The notes under the pieces are model-generated. The model worked only from the letters and a program-made list of their open reading frames with translations. It was not told the DNA's origin and did not search any database. Source: Fidelibacterota bacterium TCS55 (GTDB lineage: Bacteria > Fidelibacterota > Marinisomatia > Marinisomatales > TCS55). From it: a DNA stretch of 52,710 bases. The DNA is taken from positions 1 to 52,710 of the forward strand of contig LSCF01000003.1 of assembly GCA_001577025.1 (NCBI GenBank), given 5' to 3'. The position numbers were made by a program, and so were the translations under genes. Positions 9,506 through 19,465 of this stretch are shown here, one piece after another; the stretch's first letter is position 1; each line of letters opens with the position of its first letter.

Positions 9506-10692
9506 TAGTTGTCTTGAATTAATTTATAAATACCGCCATTATATTCGACGATGTACAGTTCCCCGTTTGCATCCACTCCGAAGGAGGAGATGTAGGTAGT
9601 AAATTCACCATTGGCCAAATTGATTTCTTCGGTGCGGTTTTCAAATTCAACCGCTTTCCCATTTAAGACTTTAAATGTCCAAATATTTCCGGAGCAATAA
9701 TCCCCGAATAAATAATATCCTTGGAGTCCCGTAATCTCTTTACCGCGATATACATAGCCGCCGGTGACGGAACATCCTTCAGCATCCGCTTGTGAGCCAC
9801 CACCTAAAACCACCATATAATTGGCATCATTTGGATATTCTATGATGGGCATGGTTAATCCATCTTTTGGTTTTTTATTTTTAGGATTATAGCAATGACT
9901 TGCTTCCATGAGCCGCCAGCCGTAGTTCACGCCGCCGGGACTGCCTGCCGGTTCATAATTGACTTCTTCCCATTTATTTTGACCCACATCACCATAATAG
10001 ATATCACCGGTTTTACGATCGAATGAAAAGCGCCACACATTCCGGAAACCCCACGCCCAGACTTCGCCTCGCTTATCTTTTTGCCCATAATATGGATTTG
10101 ATTTTGGGATACCATACGGGTGGGTATTTACATCGATTCGGATTACCTTGCCAAAAAGCGTATTGAGATCTTGCCCGGCATTCAGCGGGTCGCCTGCCTT
10201 TCCGCCATCACCTATCGAAATATACAGGTAACCATCGGGACCAAATTCCATGTGGCCGCCGTTATGATTTCGGTAAGGCTGTTCCAAGTCAAAGAGGATA
10301 CGCTCAGAAGTGTGGTCGGCTTTTTTATTCGATTTTACTGAAAATTCTGAAACGACAGTATAACCGTCGTTATTCATATAGTTCACATAGAATTTTCCAT
10401 TCTTGGCATAATTCGGGTGAAAGGCAAAACCCAACAATCCTCTTTCATCTCCCGGGCGGTTTGGATTTACGACACGCTTGTCGATATCTAAAAAAGGAGT
10501 GACTGCCGCCTTTCCATTATTGATGATCTTGATGCGACCACCTTGTTCTACAACGTACAAGAGGTTTGCATCTTCAGGGTGAGAAGTGACAAATAGGGGT
10601 TTTTTAAATCCATCCGCAATCAATTTGGACGATAGGGTAGCCGATTGCCCAAAAAGAAAAAATGGAATAATGAGTAGTATTATTTTTTTCAT
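9505..10692 (-). CDS. PQQ-dependent sugar dehydrogenase family protein (soluble GDH/sorbosone dehydrogenase), exported
   Basis: A 395-residue protein with signal peptide MKKIILLIIPFFLFG. The six-bladed propeller of the GSDH family is evident: FKKPLFVTSHPED at the N-terminus, RGLLGFAFHPNYAKNG, and the signature HNGGHMEFGPDGYLYISIGD. Later come GKVIRID and GFRNVWRFSFDRKTGDIYYGDVG, which matches the 'GxRN…D' region. Members use PQQ and calcium to oxidise sugars or aldoses in the periplasm; some members are non-enzymatic. It is the first gene of a five-gene operon. No PQQ synthesis genes are in the window. Confidence 0.9.
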   Translation of the reverse strand: MKKIILLIIPFFLFGQSATLSSKLIADGFKKPLFVTSHPEDANLLYVVEQGGRIKIINNGKAAVTPFLDIDKRVVNPNRPGDERGLLGFAFHPNYAKNGKFYVNYMNNDGYTVVSEFSVKSNKKADHTSERILFDLEQPYRNHNGGHMEFGPDGYLYISIGDGGKAGDPLNAGQDLNTLFGKVIRIDVNTHPYGIPKSNPYYGQKDKRGEVWAWGFRNVWRFSFDRKTGDIYYGDVGQNKWEEVNYEPAGSPGGVNYGWRLMEASHCYNPKNKKPKDGLTMPIIEYPNDANYMVVLGGGSQADAEGCSVTGGYVYRGKEITGLQGYYLFGDYCSGNIWTFKVLNGKAVEFENRTEEINLANGEFTTYISSFGVDANGELYIVEYNGGIYKLIQDN

Positions 10693-10769
10693 AGTGGAAG
10701 TTAATAAAAGATTATCAAAGTCTTTCAGTTTTGATTGGGGTTAGGTGATACTTAAAAAAATTATTTATC

Positions 10770-13221
<2,452 letters not shown>

Positions 13222-13231
13222 GGCTTAATCC

Positions 13232-13654
13232 TCAAGAGGAAGTGAAAGTAACGCATTTTTTATACCAATGGTCATATGTCACTTGTTTCCGAATCATATA
13301 ATCGGCAGTGCATCGGGCATTGGCCGTGCAAACGTCCGGATCTTTTCCGCGGACATTATTATGCATGACCACCACATATTTTTTAAATGGCTTTTTGGCA
13401 TATTGTCCCATGTTTGCCAATGCGGATACTGCAAAACTTAAATCATCGCTGGACCGATTTCGATCGACCAAAATTTCTATATGATAGATTCGATCGCCAC
13501 CCTCTCTATAGATTTTCAACCCGGTGAGTTTCGGAGCCATATGGTTACGCTTAAAATATTGGGGCGTCATGGCGGCAATTTGCTGATCTGTAAACTTTGG
13601 CTTTACTGCAAATAGCGTGGACGAAATAATTAAAAGTGTAAAAACATATTTCAT
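13232..13654 (-). CDS. Exported hypothetical protein
   Basis: A 140-residue protein with a signal peptide (MKYVFTLLIISSTLFA). I do not recognise the family. It has a mixed alpha/beta mature region with KIYREGGDRIYHIEILVDRN and three Cys residues near the C-terminus (DVCTANARCTADYM, KKCVTF). The ATG overlaps the stop of the upstream gene (ATGA at 13651-13654), and the downstream gene follows within 10 nt, so it belongs to the four-gene operon that ends in ligA. Probably periplasmic. Confidence 0.7.
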   Translation of the reverse strand: MKYVFTLLIISSTLFAVKPKFTDQQIAAMTPQYFKRNHMAPKLTGLKIYREGGDRIYHIEILVDRNRSSDDLSFAVSALANMGQYAKKPFKKYVVVMHNNVRGKDPDVCTANARCTADYMIRKQVTYDHWYKKCVTFTSS

Positions 13655-14667
13655 GATGATTTCCTTCTTTTTGAAATGAAAACTAATCCCAGCAAAATGC
13701 CCAATGCCCCAATGACAATCGCAATTTGGATCCGTTTGGGGTGATAAACAATGGATGCGGCCTCAATCACGTAGTCATCGTTGATAAAGGCATCAGAGCC
13801 AAATGTCCACCATAACGTATCATTAGATACCGAATCCGAGTTAGATGCAGTAATTACACCGGGAAGAATACCGGCAAATTTAAATGAATCATCGTGAAGT
13901 TTTACCGTAATGTTTGCTTCCTGGACATAGGGCATCATGGCTGCCATACACAATTCGGAAAATCCCGCAGGTAAATCTTTAGAAAATGGACGAAAATTGA
14001 TTTTAATCAATTGAGCCGGCAAAACGAATGATTCATTCCCCCTGGCAGTCGAATCATTCAACACGCCAAAAAGATTGCCTTCTTCTTCTGCTTTGTAAAA
14101 TACACCGCGAAAATGATTTAAAATGCGCTCAATCAACAAATCATCCAAGCCATGGTCATCTTGAAGATTTTCAAGGCCCATTTGTAGGCAATACATAATG
14201 ATTTCAGTTTCCACTTTTTCATTTAAATCCTCTTTACCCGTGTCACTCATGGATTTTGCTAAAAGTGGATATTTGTTATGGATGCCCCTTCCTTTAAAAA
14301 TTTGATTAAAACTGTATTGGGTAGAGAAAAAGTTGGACCACTTTTTAACCGTAATGGGGTGCCGTTGTGGTGCAGGCCCTTTATTTACATCATGGAAAGT
14401 GGTCGATCCATTCAAGATCGCCTGAGAAGAGATAATATGAACTGTTTCTCCAGATTCCGGATCTCCTTTTTGGACGATATCAGATGCCCATTTCCCGCCG
14501 GCAGGGATTGGAAAATCTCTATCATAAATATCCTTTTCATCTCCCTCGCTACGAAATTGCATGAGATATTTACCATCAGGAAATACGCGGACGGTAATCA
14601 ATGTTTCAACACACTGAAACGAGAGGAATGCTGTAAAAAATAAGAGGACTAATTTGGTATTCCGCAT
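13651..14667 (-). CDS. Membrane-anchored exported hypothetical protein (possible lipoprotein)
   Basis: A 338-residue protein. The N-terminus MRNTKLVLLFFTAFLSFQC is a signal sequence ending in Cys19; the -1 residue is Gln, so the lipobox is imperfect. The mature region is mainly beta with no family I recognise. A C-terminal transmembrane helix (about residues 311-333, IAIVIGALGILLGLVFI) is followed by KRRKSS, a topology with the bulk outside the cytoplasm. It is the first gene of the minus-strand operon. Immediately upstream lies the terminator of the neighbouring gene at 14706-14737, so its promoter must be in the 14668-14705 segment or overlap the hairpin. Confidence 0.7.
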   Translation of the reverse strand: MRNTKLVLLFFTAFLSFQCVETLITVRVFPDGKYLMQFRSEGDEKDIYDRDFPIPAGGKWASDIVQKGDPESGETVHIISSQAILNGSTTFHDVNKGPAPQRHPITVKKWSNFFSTQYSFNQIFKGRGIHNKYPLLAKSMSDTGKEDLNEKVETEIIMYCLQMGLENLQDDHGLDDLLIERILNHFRGVFYKAEEEGNLFGVLNDSTARGNESFVLPAQLIKINFRPFSKDLPAGFSELCMAAMMPYVQEANITVKLHDDSFKFAGILPGVITASNSDSVSNDTLWWTFGSDAFINDDYVIEAASIVYHPKRIQIAIVIGALGILLGLVFISKRRKSS

Positions 14668-14705
14668 GGCGGTAATTTACATGTTTATAAGAGGGGAGAA
14701 AACAA

Positions 14706-14737
14706 AAAGGGCCACGATTGTGGCCCTTTGAATTGCA
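14706..14737 (-). terminator. Rho-independent terminator of the TPR/SLH lipoprotein gene
   Basis: A perfect 10-bp stem AAAGGGCCAC / GTGGCCCTTT (14706-14715 with 14720-14729) encloses a 4-nt loop. Read on the minus strand it is followed by a T-rich tail (TTTTTGTTTTC). It lies 24 bases past the stop of the minus-strand gene ending at 14754. Confidence 0.9.
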
Positions 14738-14753
14738 CTAAATTGTATGAATT

Positions 14754-15881
14754 TTAAAAGGTCATACGTAATGAGGTTTGCAAGGTGCGGATAATCAATA
14801 AAGCATCAGCACCGGTTACATCGCCCGTAGGGTTAAACCGACCTGTAATCACATCCGCCTGCATGATGCCCCGTTCTGTGCAGAGGGCCATGGCATTGTA
14901 TGCAAAATGACTGCTGGGCACATCGCTGAATCGACTGCTTGCTTCCCCAAAATATTTTGTTTCTAGGCTTTCATCTCGGGTGGCCACAACCAATAATCGT
15001 TGTACAGCCAGGGCATAGTTGGCGCGATTGATAGTATCATCAGGATAAAAATTTCCATCCGGCTCTATATTCATAATGCCGTATCGGATCATATCCTTAA
15101 TCCATGTTTCGGCCCAATGGTTCCTCGAATCATTTGGGACAACAATGGTTGAGGTTTGATTGGCTTGAGATGGGGTTTGAAACCCTGAATTCTGAGTAGA
15201 GGGCATCCGGTCAAATAAAACGCCGATTTTCAATTCTTCGGCAAATAGTACGGCCAAATCGGCCCTGTTAATCCGTTCTTTTAATGCTACCTTTTTCCCC
15301 ACAGCTGTGCCGGGCATGGCGCGGACGATTTTCTGTGCCAGTTTCCATTTTGAATCTGCTTTGCCCGCATAGTCACCGCGCATATTCACTACCTTACTGA
15401 AATAATCTTCAGCTTCATCAAATTCATAATTGTATAAATGTGCCACGCCAAACCAATAATTAGCTCCTTCATGATTATCGTCTCGTTTAAGGGCAGTTTC
15501 TAAATAGTCTTCAGCCCGTTTAAACCACCGCTTTTCCGAATCCCGCATGACAATCCAGACTTGGGCGCTTAAGGCAAGTGCTTCCGGATCTTTTTTCCCG
15601 CGGCTGGCACATCTGGATGCATAATTTTTTGCTTCTTTGTTGTTTCCCAGATGGGCATGGGCCAGTCCCAGTCCTCCATAGCCCACTGCAAATTTTTTAT
15701 CCAGATCGACAGATCGTTGGAAGGATTTGATTGCCTGTTGAAAATCGCCATTCTCAATGGCACGCATACCTGCTTTATAGTGATATTCGGGCGTATCCAC
15801 ATCACTTTCTGGCTTGGTGGCACATGCCGCTAAAAACAATAATATTAGAATTGGGGTATTTTTAAGATATTTCTTTAACAT
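14754..15881 (-). CDS. Lipoprotein with TPR repeats and C-terminal SLH-like domains
   Basis: The start chosen is the ATG at 15881 (375 residues) because CGAGGA lies 7 nt upstream; the longer frame to 15929 adds 16 residues before the signal. The lipobox is textbook (LFLAAC), so the protein should be lipid-anchored. TPR units follow (about residues 30-180): EYHYKAGMRAIENGDFQQAI, GYGGLGLAHAHLGNNKEA, and YWFGVAHLYNYEFDEAEDYF. The C-terminal half carries SLH-like units (HWAETWIKDMIRYGIMNIEP with GNFYPDDTINRANYALAVQR, and FSDVPSSHFAYNAMALCTER), which usually bind cell-wall or envelope polymers. Probable role: an envelope scaffold. It is divergent from the FlgT-like gene and shares the CRP/FNR-like dyad at 15960-15975. 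Confidence 0.85.
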   Translation of the reverse strand: MLKKYLKNTPILILLFLAACATKPESDVDTPEYHYKAGMRAIENGDFQQAIKSFQRSVDLDKKFAVGYGGLGLAHAHLGNNKEAKNYASRCASRGKKDPEALALSAQVWIVMRDSEKRWFKRAEDYLETALKRDDNHEGANYWFGVAHLYNYEFDEAEDYFSKVVNMRGDYAGKADSKWKLAQKIVRAMPGTAVGKKVALKERINRADLAVLFAEELKIGVLFDRMPSTQNSGFQTPSQANQTSTIVVPNDSRNHWAETWIKDMIRYGIMNIEPDGNFYPDDTINRANYALAVQRLLVVATRDESLETKYFGEASSRFSDVPSSHFAYNAMALCTERGIMQADVITGRFNPTGDVTGADALLIIRTLQTSLRMTF

Positions 15882-15959
15882 AATGCAATCCTCGAAAAGT
15901 TTATTCACTAGGAATATACCGTGAATCATCCATAAATAAAAATAGCTGGAATTATGTTA

Positions 15960-15975
15960 CTTGATCCAGATCACA
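15960..15975. promoter_or_regulatory. CRP/FNR-like operator dyad, site A
   Basis: CTTGA-TCCAGA-TCACA. By eye 16 of 22 positions of the wider site match the E. coli CRP consensus; it also reads as an FNR box (TTGAT-N4-ATCAC). It sits between two divergent genes, 90 bases from the plus-strand start. Its centre falls at about -60.5 of a start site predicted from the TTGTTT/TAATTT promoter, the class I geometry. Comparable dyads occur at 18681 and 31573. Confidence 0.5.
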
Positions 15976-15992
15976 TCTTTCATTTTTATGTA

Positions 15993-16021
15993 TTGTTTAT
16001 CGTCGCCATATTGGATAATTT
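15993..16021 (+). promoter_or_regulatory. Candidate sigma70-like promoter for the FlgT-like operon
   Basis: TTGTTT (15993-15998), 17-nt spacer, TAATTT (16016-16021). Predicted transcription start near 16028, giving a leader of about 24-30 nt. The match is moderate, and AT-rich DNA gives chance hits; the spacing relative to site A supports it. Confidence 0.35.
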
Positions 16022-16057
16022 AACCTGTATTTGTGTACGAACTTAAGATGGATGAAA

Positions 16058-17173
16058 ATGTATAAAACCTTTTTAAAGATATGGACCATCCTTTTTCTCA
16101 CCGGATCTTGTCTTTTATGGGCTCAAGGTCAGACCGCAACCGGTGTTGGGTATGGTCTAACAAAAGATGCTGCCGTTGAACAGGCAAAGCGAGATGCTGT
16201 TGAGCAGGGGTTAGGGGCATATATGACCTCAAGCACCACGGTTACGGCCACTTCTATCGAAGATAATATTTATTCTAAAGCGCAGGGATTTGTGAAATCA
16301 TTCAAGATTGTGAAAGAAACAAAAGGCCCTGACGGTAATTTTGAAATCACAATCGAAGCCCAAGTCACGGATATGATCGATCAGGTTATGGCGGATGAAG
16401 CTGCACTGCAGACATTGCTTAATGCCATGAACCGTCCGCGAATTATTTTTATGATTCGTGAAGAAAACCTTGTTGATAATACACCCACAGATTTTGCCGA
16501 AACCAAACTGCTTTCCATGTTTTATGATAAAGGGTTTGATGTGGTGGATCGCCAATTGGTCCAAGCATTAAGAGGCGAGCAGGATTACGAACAAGCCTTG
16601 GCCGGGAATGTATCGGCAGCGGCTAAAATTGCCGCCCAGCTTGGGGCCGAAGTGATTGTGATTGGGACTGCAAAAATATCATCAGGTGGAAAAGTGTATA
16701 ATATGCACTCCGGACAGGCAGATATTAATGCAAAAATTATTAGGGCAGATACGGGTGAGATACTGGCGGTTGTTCCTCAGGCCAGAGGGAAAAAACCCCA
16801 TATTTCGGCTTCCACAGCCGGTGTAAATGCAGCCAATCAAGCTGCTGGTGTATTGGGGACTAATATTATTTCTCAGCTTATTACCAAATGGAGTACCCAG
16901 CAGTCTAATTTCATTAAAGTGTATATTGTACTAAAAGGGGCGGACTTCATGTCTTATATGACGTTTGAATCTTTCCTGAAAGCCCAGACCGTATCCGGTA
17001 TTCGGAATGCCTACGCTAAAAGTTTGAACGATGGTGTAGCCGAATATGAAGTGGAATTTGAAGGAAAATCCCAAGCATTGGCCATGGGGTTGGCCCAAAC
17101 CAGTCCAGATGGATTAAATTTTAAAGTCACCGGATTAACCGGCAATCGAATCACAGCAGAAGTTGTACAATGA
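16058..17173 (+). CDS. Exported FlgT/CsgG-like protein
   Basis: The start is taken at 16058 (371 residues, MYKTFLKIWTILFLTGSCLLWAQ), a signal peptide; ATGs at 16031 and 16052 are alternatives. Mature residues begin ATGVGYGLTKDAAVEQAKRD, the alpha/beta fold of the FlgT N-terminal/LPP20 type, where residues cluster as A-x-x-A-x-x-A before a YSKAQGFV strand. The central region (QLGAEVIVIGTAKISSGGKV) resembles the CsgG/TolB-N nucleotide-like fold of envelope assembly proteins. The C-terminus YMTFESFLKAQTVSGIRNAY repeats the FlgT-like pattern. There are no flagellar genes here, so a role in envelope or outer-membrane assembly is inferred. The stop overlaps the next gene's first ATG. Confidence 0.75.
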   Translation: MYKTFLKIWTILFLTGSCLLWAQGQTATGVGYGLTKDAAVEQAKRDAVEQGLGAYMTSSTTVTATSIEDNIYSKAQGFVKSFKIVKETKGPDGNFEITIEAQVTDMIDQVMADEAALQTLLNAMNRPRIIFMIREENLVDNTPTDFAETKLLSMFYDKGFDVVDRQLVQALRGEQDYEQALAGNVSAAAKIAAQLGAEVIVIGTAKISSGGKVYNMHSGQADINAKIIRADTGEILAVVPQARGKKPHISASTAGVNAANQAAGVLGTNIISQLITKWSTQQSNFIKVYIVLKGADFMSYMTFESFLKAQTVSGIRNAYAKSLNDGVAEYEVEFEGKSQALAMGLAQTSPDGLNFKVTGLTGNRITAEVVQ

Positions 17174-17184
17174 TGAGGTATCCA

Positions 17185-17997
17185 ATGAAAAGATTAATCG
17201 GATTAACAGCCATTTTATGCACCATGGCCTTTTCTCAAGGTGTGGTCACCCAGCTTGAAAAGGGGAGCATTAATTATTCGGATCAAACCATTTCCGCAAT
17301 TGGGATTGGCTTTGTCCCTCAAAATGCAATCAATGCAGGACAGGCTCGCCGTATGGCCCTTCGCATTGCCAAGCAGGATGCCCTCCGACAGTTGATTGAA
17401 ATTGTGAATGGGGTAACCCTTACCAGTGAAACGACCATGAGCGGTGCCATGGTGGATGATGTAATAAACACCAAGGTCCAAGGTTTCATTCGGGGGGCTC
17501 GCCAAACGGGGCAACCCAAATATTTAAGTGATACATCAGTAGAAGTAGAATACGCTGTACCAATGAGCGGTATATCGGATATTATTCTACCACCAGTCAC
17601 GGTTCCGGCAGCTGCCCCAGGGACACCAGCTGCAGCAGCCACCACGCCAACCACGGGTGGAATTACCGGTGTAATCATTGATGCCCGCGGCTTGCAGGCC
17701 CGCCCGGCAATGGCACCAAGAATTTTAGATCAAAATGGGAATCCAGTTTATGGACCGGGAACATACAGCCGGGAATATGCAGTCACGAATGGCGTGGCAG
17801 GCTATTCTAAATCTTTAGAAGCGGCTCAGAAAGATGCCCGTGTTATGGGAAACCCGTTGGTTGTCAAAGGTGTGGCAACAGCTGGGACAAATCGGACAGA
17901 TATTACCATCTCAAATGCGGATGTATCTAAAATAGATGCGGCCAATCGCAGTTACAATGTGCTGAAAGATTGTCGCGTGTTGATCTTGCTGGATTAA
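17185..17997 (+). CDS. Exported LPP20/FlgT-like protein with Pro/Ala-rich linker
   Basis: The start is set at the third in-frame ATG (17185, 270 residues), because GAGG lies 6 nt before it; ATGs at 17170 and 17173 overlap the upstream stop. A signal peptide (MKRLIGLTAILCTMAFSQG) is followed by an LPP20/FlgT-N-like domain (residues about 25-120: ISAIGIGFVPQNA, ARRMALRIAKQDALRQLIEI, TKVQGFIRGA). Then comes a low-complexity linker rich in Pro, Ala and Thr (about residues 135-155), and a second LPP20-like domain (VIIDARGL to the end). It is a distant relative of the preceding gene, and the two probably act in one envelope complex. Confidence 0.75.
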   Translation: MKRLIGLTAILCTMAFSQGVVTQLEKGSINYSDQTISAIGIGFVPQNAINAGQARRMALRIAKQDALRQLIEIVNGVTLTSETTMSGAMVDDVINTKVQGFIRGARQTGQPKYLSDTSVEVEYAVPMSGISDIILPPVTVPAAAPGTPAAAATTPTTGGITGVIIDARGLQARPAMAPRILDQNGNPVYGPGTYSREYAVTNGVAGYSKSLEAAQKDARVMGNPLVVKGVATAGTNRTDITISNADVSKIDAANRSYNVLKDCRVLILLD

Positions 17998-18029
17998 AAT
18001 TAATTGAAAATAAAAGGATGCGGAATCTC

Positions 18030-18677
18030 ATGAAATTCAAAATAATTTCATTCATATTGATAATTGGTACTTTGGCCATAGGACAGGATGCGCCAGTGGC
18101 CAAGGCTGATAGCAACGACCTTCAGGTGGGGGATATTGCCCCTTCCTGGGCTTTAATGTATGCCCCTGGTAAATTCGAATTTTTAAAGAACTGGACAGAA
18201 GAAGAAGGCAAACGCCTTAGAAAGTTCCAAAGCCAACCTGATAGGCATGGCGTGCTTCTAAGCTTTTTTGCCACTTGGTGTCAGCCATGCATGAAAGAGC
18301 TTCCAATTCTTGAAGAGGTTTATCAAGAATATAAGGATGAAAGAATCAAATTTTTCCTTATTGATATTACTGAAGCGACTCGTAATAATCCCGGGGAAGT
18401 ATATGGCATGGCCTACAAAGACGTACCTAAAGCAGGTCCTTTTTTAAAGGAAAAAGGAGTAACTATGCAGATACTTTATGATACGCGGGGAACCGCCATG
18501 AAGCGGTACAATGCCCAGATTTTACCCCGACTTTTCATGATGGATGGGAATCGCAAGATTACACTCACCCGGAAAGGTTTTCATGAAGGGGAAGAAGAAA
18601 AATTTAAAACGGAATTATCGGAAGAAATTGAACGTCTTTTAGCAGAATTACCTGCCCCAAAAAACGGGACCAAATAA
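18030..18677 (+). CDS. TlpA/ResA-like thioredoxin-fold protein, exported
   Basis: The start is placed at 18030 (MKFKIISFILIIGTLAIGQ, signal peptide; 215 residues). The ATG at 18018 has its AAGG too close, and the frame back to 17970 overlaps the previous gene. The redox motif is Cys84-Gln-Pro-Cys87 in FFATWCQPCMKELP, followed by ILPRLFMMDG with the cis-Pro (LPR). AhpC/TSA-thioredoxin type, 40 residues longer than minimal TlpA. It would reduce or exchange disulfides outside the cytoplasm, possibly for the Cys-containing CsgG-like proteins encoded downstream or for haem attachment. That partnership is inferred from position. Confidence 0.88.
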   Translation: MKFKIISFILIIGTLAIGQDAPVAKADSNDLQVGDIAPSWALMYAPGKFEFLKNWTEEEGKRLRKFQSQPDRHGVLLSFFATWCQPCMKELPILEEVYQEYKDERIKFFLIDITEATRNNPGEVYGMAYKDVPKAGPFLKEKGVTMQILYDTRGTAMKRYNAQILPRLFMMDGNRKITLTRKGFHEGEEEKFKTELSEEIERLLAELPAPKNGTK

Positions 18678-18680
18678 AAT

Positions 18681-18696
18681 TGTGAGCCAGCCCACA
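18681..18696. promoter_or_regulatory. CRP-like operator dyad, site B
   Basis: TGTGA-GCCAGC-CCACA, one base from a perfect TGTGA-N6-TCACA dyad. It lies 3 nt after the thioredoxin stop and 50 nt before the CsgG-like gene start. A TAATAT at 18719-18724 would be the -10 element, with start near 18731; the dyad centre would then lie at about -42.5, the class II position. Confidence 0.5.
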
Positions 18697-18745
18697 GGAT
18701 ATATTAAATTGGGAAGGGTAATATTCAAACAAAAATGACTCAATT

Positions 18746-19462
18746 ATGAATCGAAAAAAACAAATATTTATCTCTACGGCCTTAATGACATTTGCATGGA
18801 TTTATGGTCAGGAAACAGTGTTGACGGAAGAAGTGTCTCAGGACCTGGCTCAAGGGAAAGAAACGGTGGCGATTCTGGACTTTGAAGGACGGGGCATTTC
18901 AGAAATGGAAGCGGCCACACTTACCGATCGTCTTATGAGTGAAATGGTAAACACAGATGCAGTTATTATGGTAGAGCGGAACCAAATGGAAGAAATTTTA
19001 CAGGAGCAGGGGTTTCAGCAGTCTGGCTGTACCACCGCAGAGTGTGCCGCTGAGGTTGGTGCCCTTTTGGGTGTAGAAAATATGGTATCAGGTTCTTTTG
19101 GTAAATTGGGGAATACCTATACCATTGATTCAAAACTGTTTTCTGTAGAAACAGGAGCAACGATCCGCTCTGTATCCAAGACCTATAAAGGTGAAGTGGA
19201 TGGCCTATTACCCGTTATTGAAGTAGTAGCCTGGGAACTGGTCGGTTTAACGCCCCCGGCTGATCTGCTTGCCAGAGCAGGCGGAACCCCAGAGCCTGTC
19301 GAACAGCCGAAAGAGCCCCGAAAACCCATGAGTAAAGGTGCAAAACGGACCCTATGGGCAGTCCTTTTGATTGGGGGAGGACTTGGGGGTGCTTACGCTG
19401 CAGGTGTATTTGATCCCAAACCTGTTCCCCTCCCTGAAGCACCCACCTTACCTGAAGGGTAA
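18746..19462 (+). CDS. CsgG/TolB-N-like exported protein with C-terminal membrane helix (paralogue 1)
   Basis: A 238-residue protein. The N-terminal signal sequence ends near IYGQ. Then a CsgG-like alpha/beta domain: TVAILDFEGRGIS, LMSEMVNTDAVIMVERNQ, ENMVSGSFGKLGNTYTIDSK, as in curli/Lpo-type assembly proteins. Cys95 and Cys100 form a CX4C pair (SGCTTAECAAEVG). After a Pro/Lys-rich linker a single hydrophobic helix (LWAVLLIGGGLGGAYAAGVF) is followed by a Pro-rich tail. Its paralogue at 31638 has almost the same domain, and each lies directly before a large sorting-domain exoprotein. Function is unknown; an assembly or export accessory for that exoprotein is inferred from the duplicated arrangement. 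Confidence 0.8.
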   Translation: MNRKKQIFISTALMTFAWIYGQETVLTEEVSQDLAQGKETVAILDFEGRGISEMEAATLTDRLMSEMVNTDAVIMVERNQMEEILQEQGFQQSGCTTAECAAEVGALLGVENMVSGSFGKLGNTYTIDSKLFSVETGATIRSVSKTYKGEVDGLLPVIEVVAWELVGLTPPADLLARAGGTPEPVEQPKEPRKPMSKGAKRTLWAVLLIGGGLGGAYAAGVFDPKPVPLPEAPTLPEG

Positions 19463-19465
19463 GCC

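Noticed and set aside
16058-17997. Evidence for flagella from FlgT-like domains
   Set aside because: No other flagellar gene is present; these domains are also found in unrelated envelope proteins.
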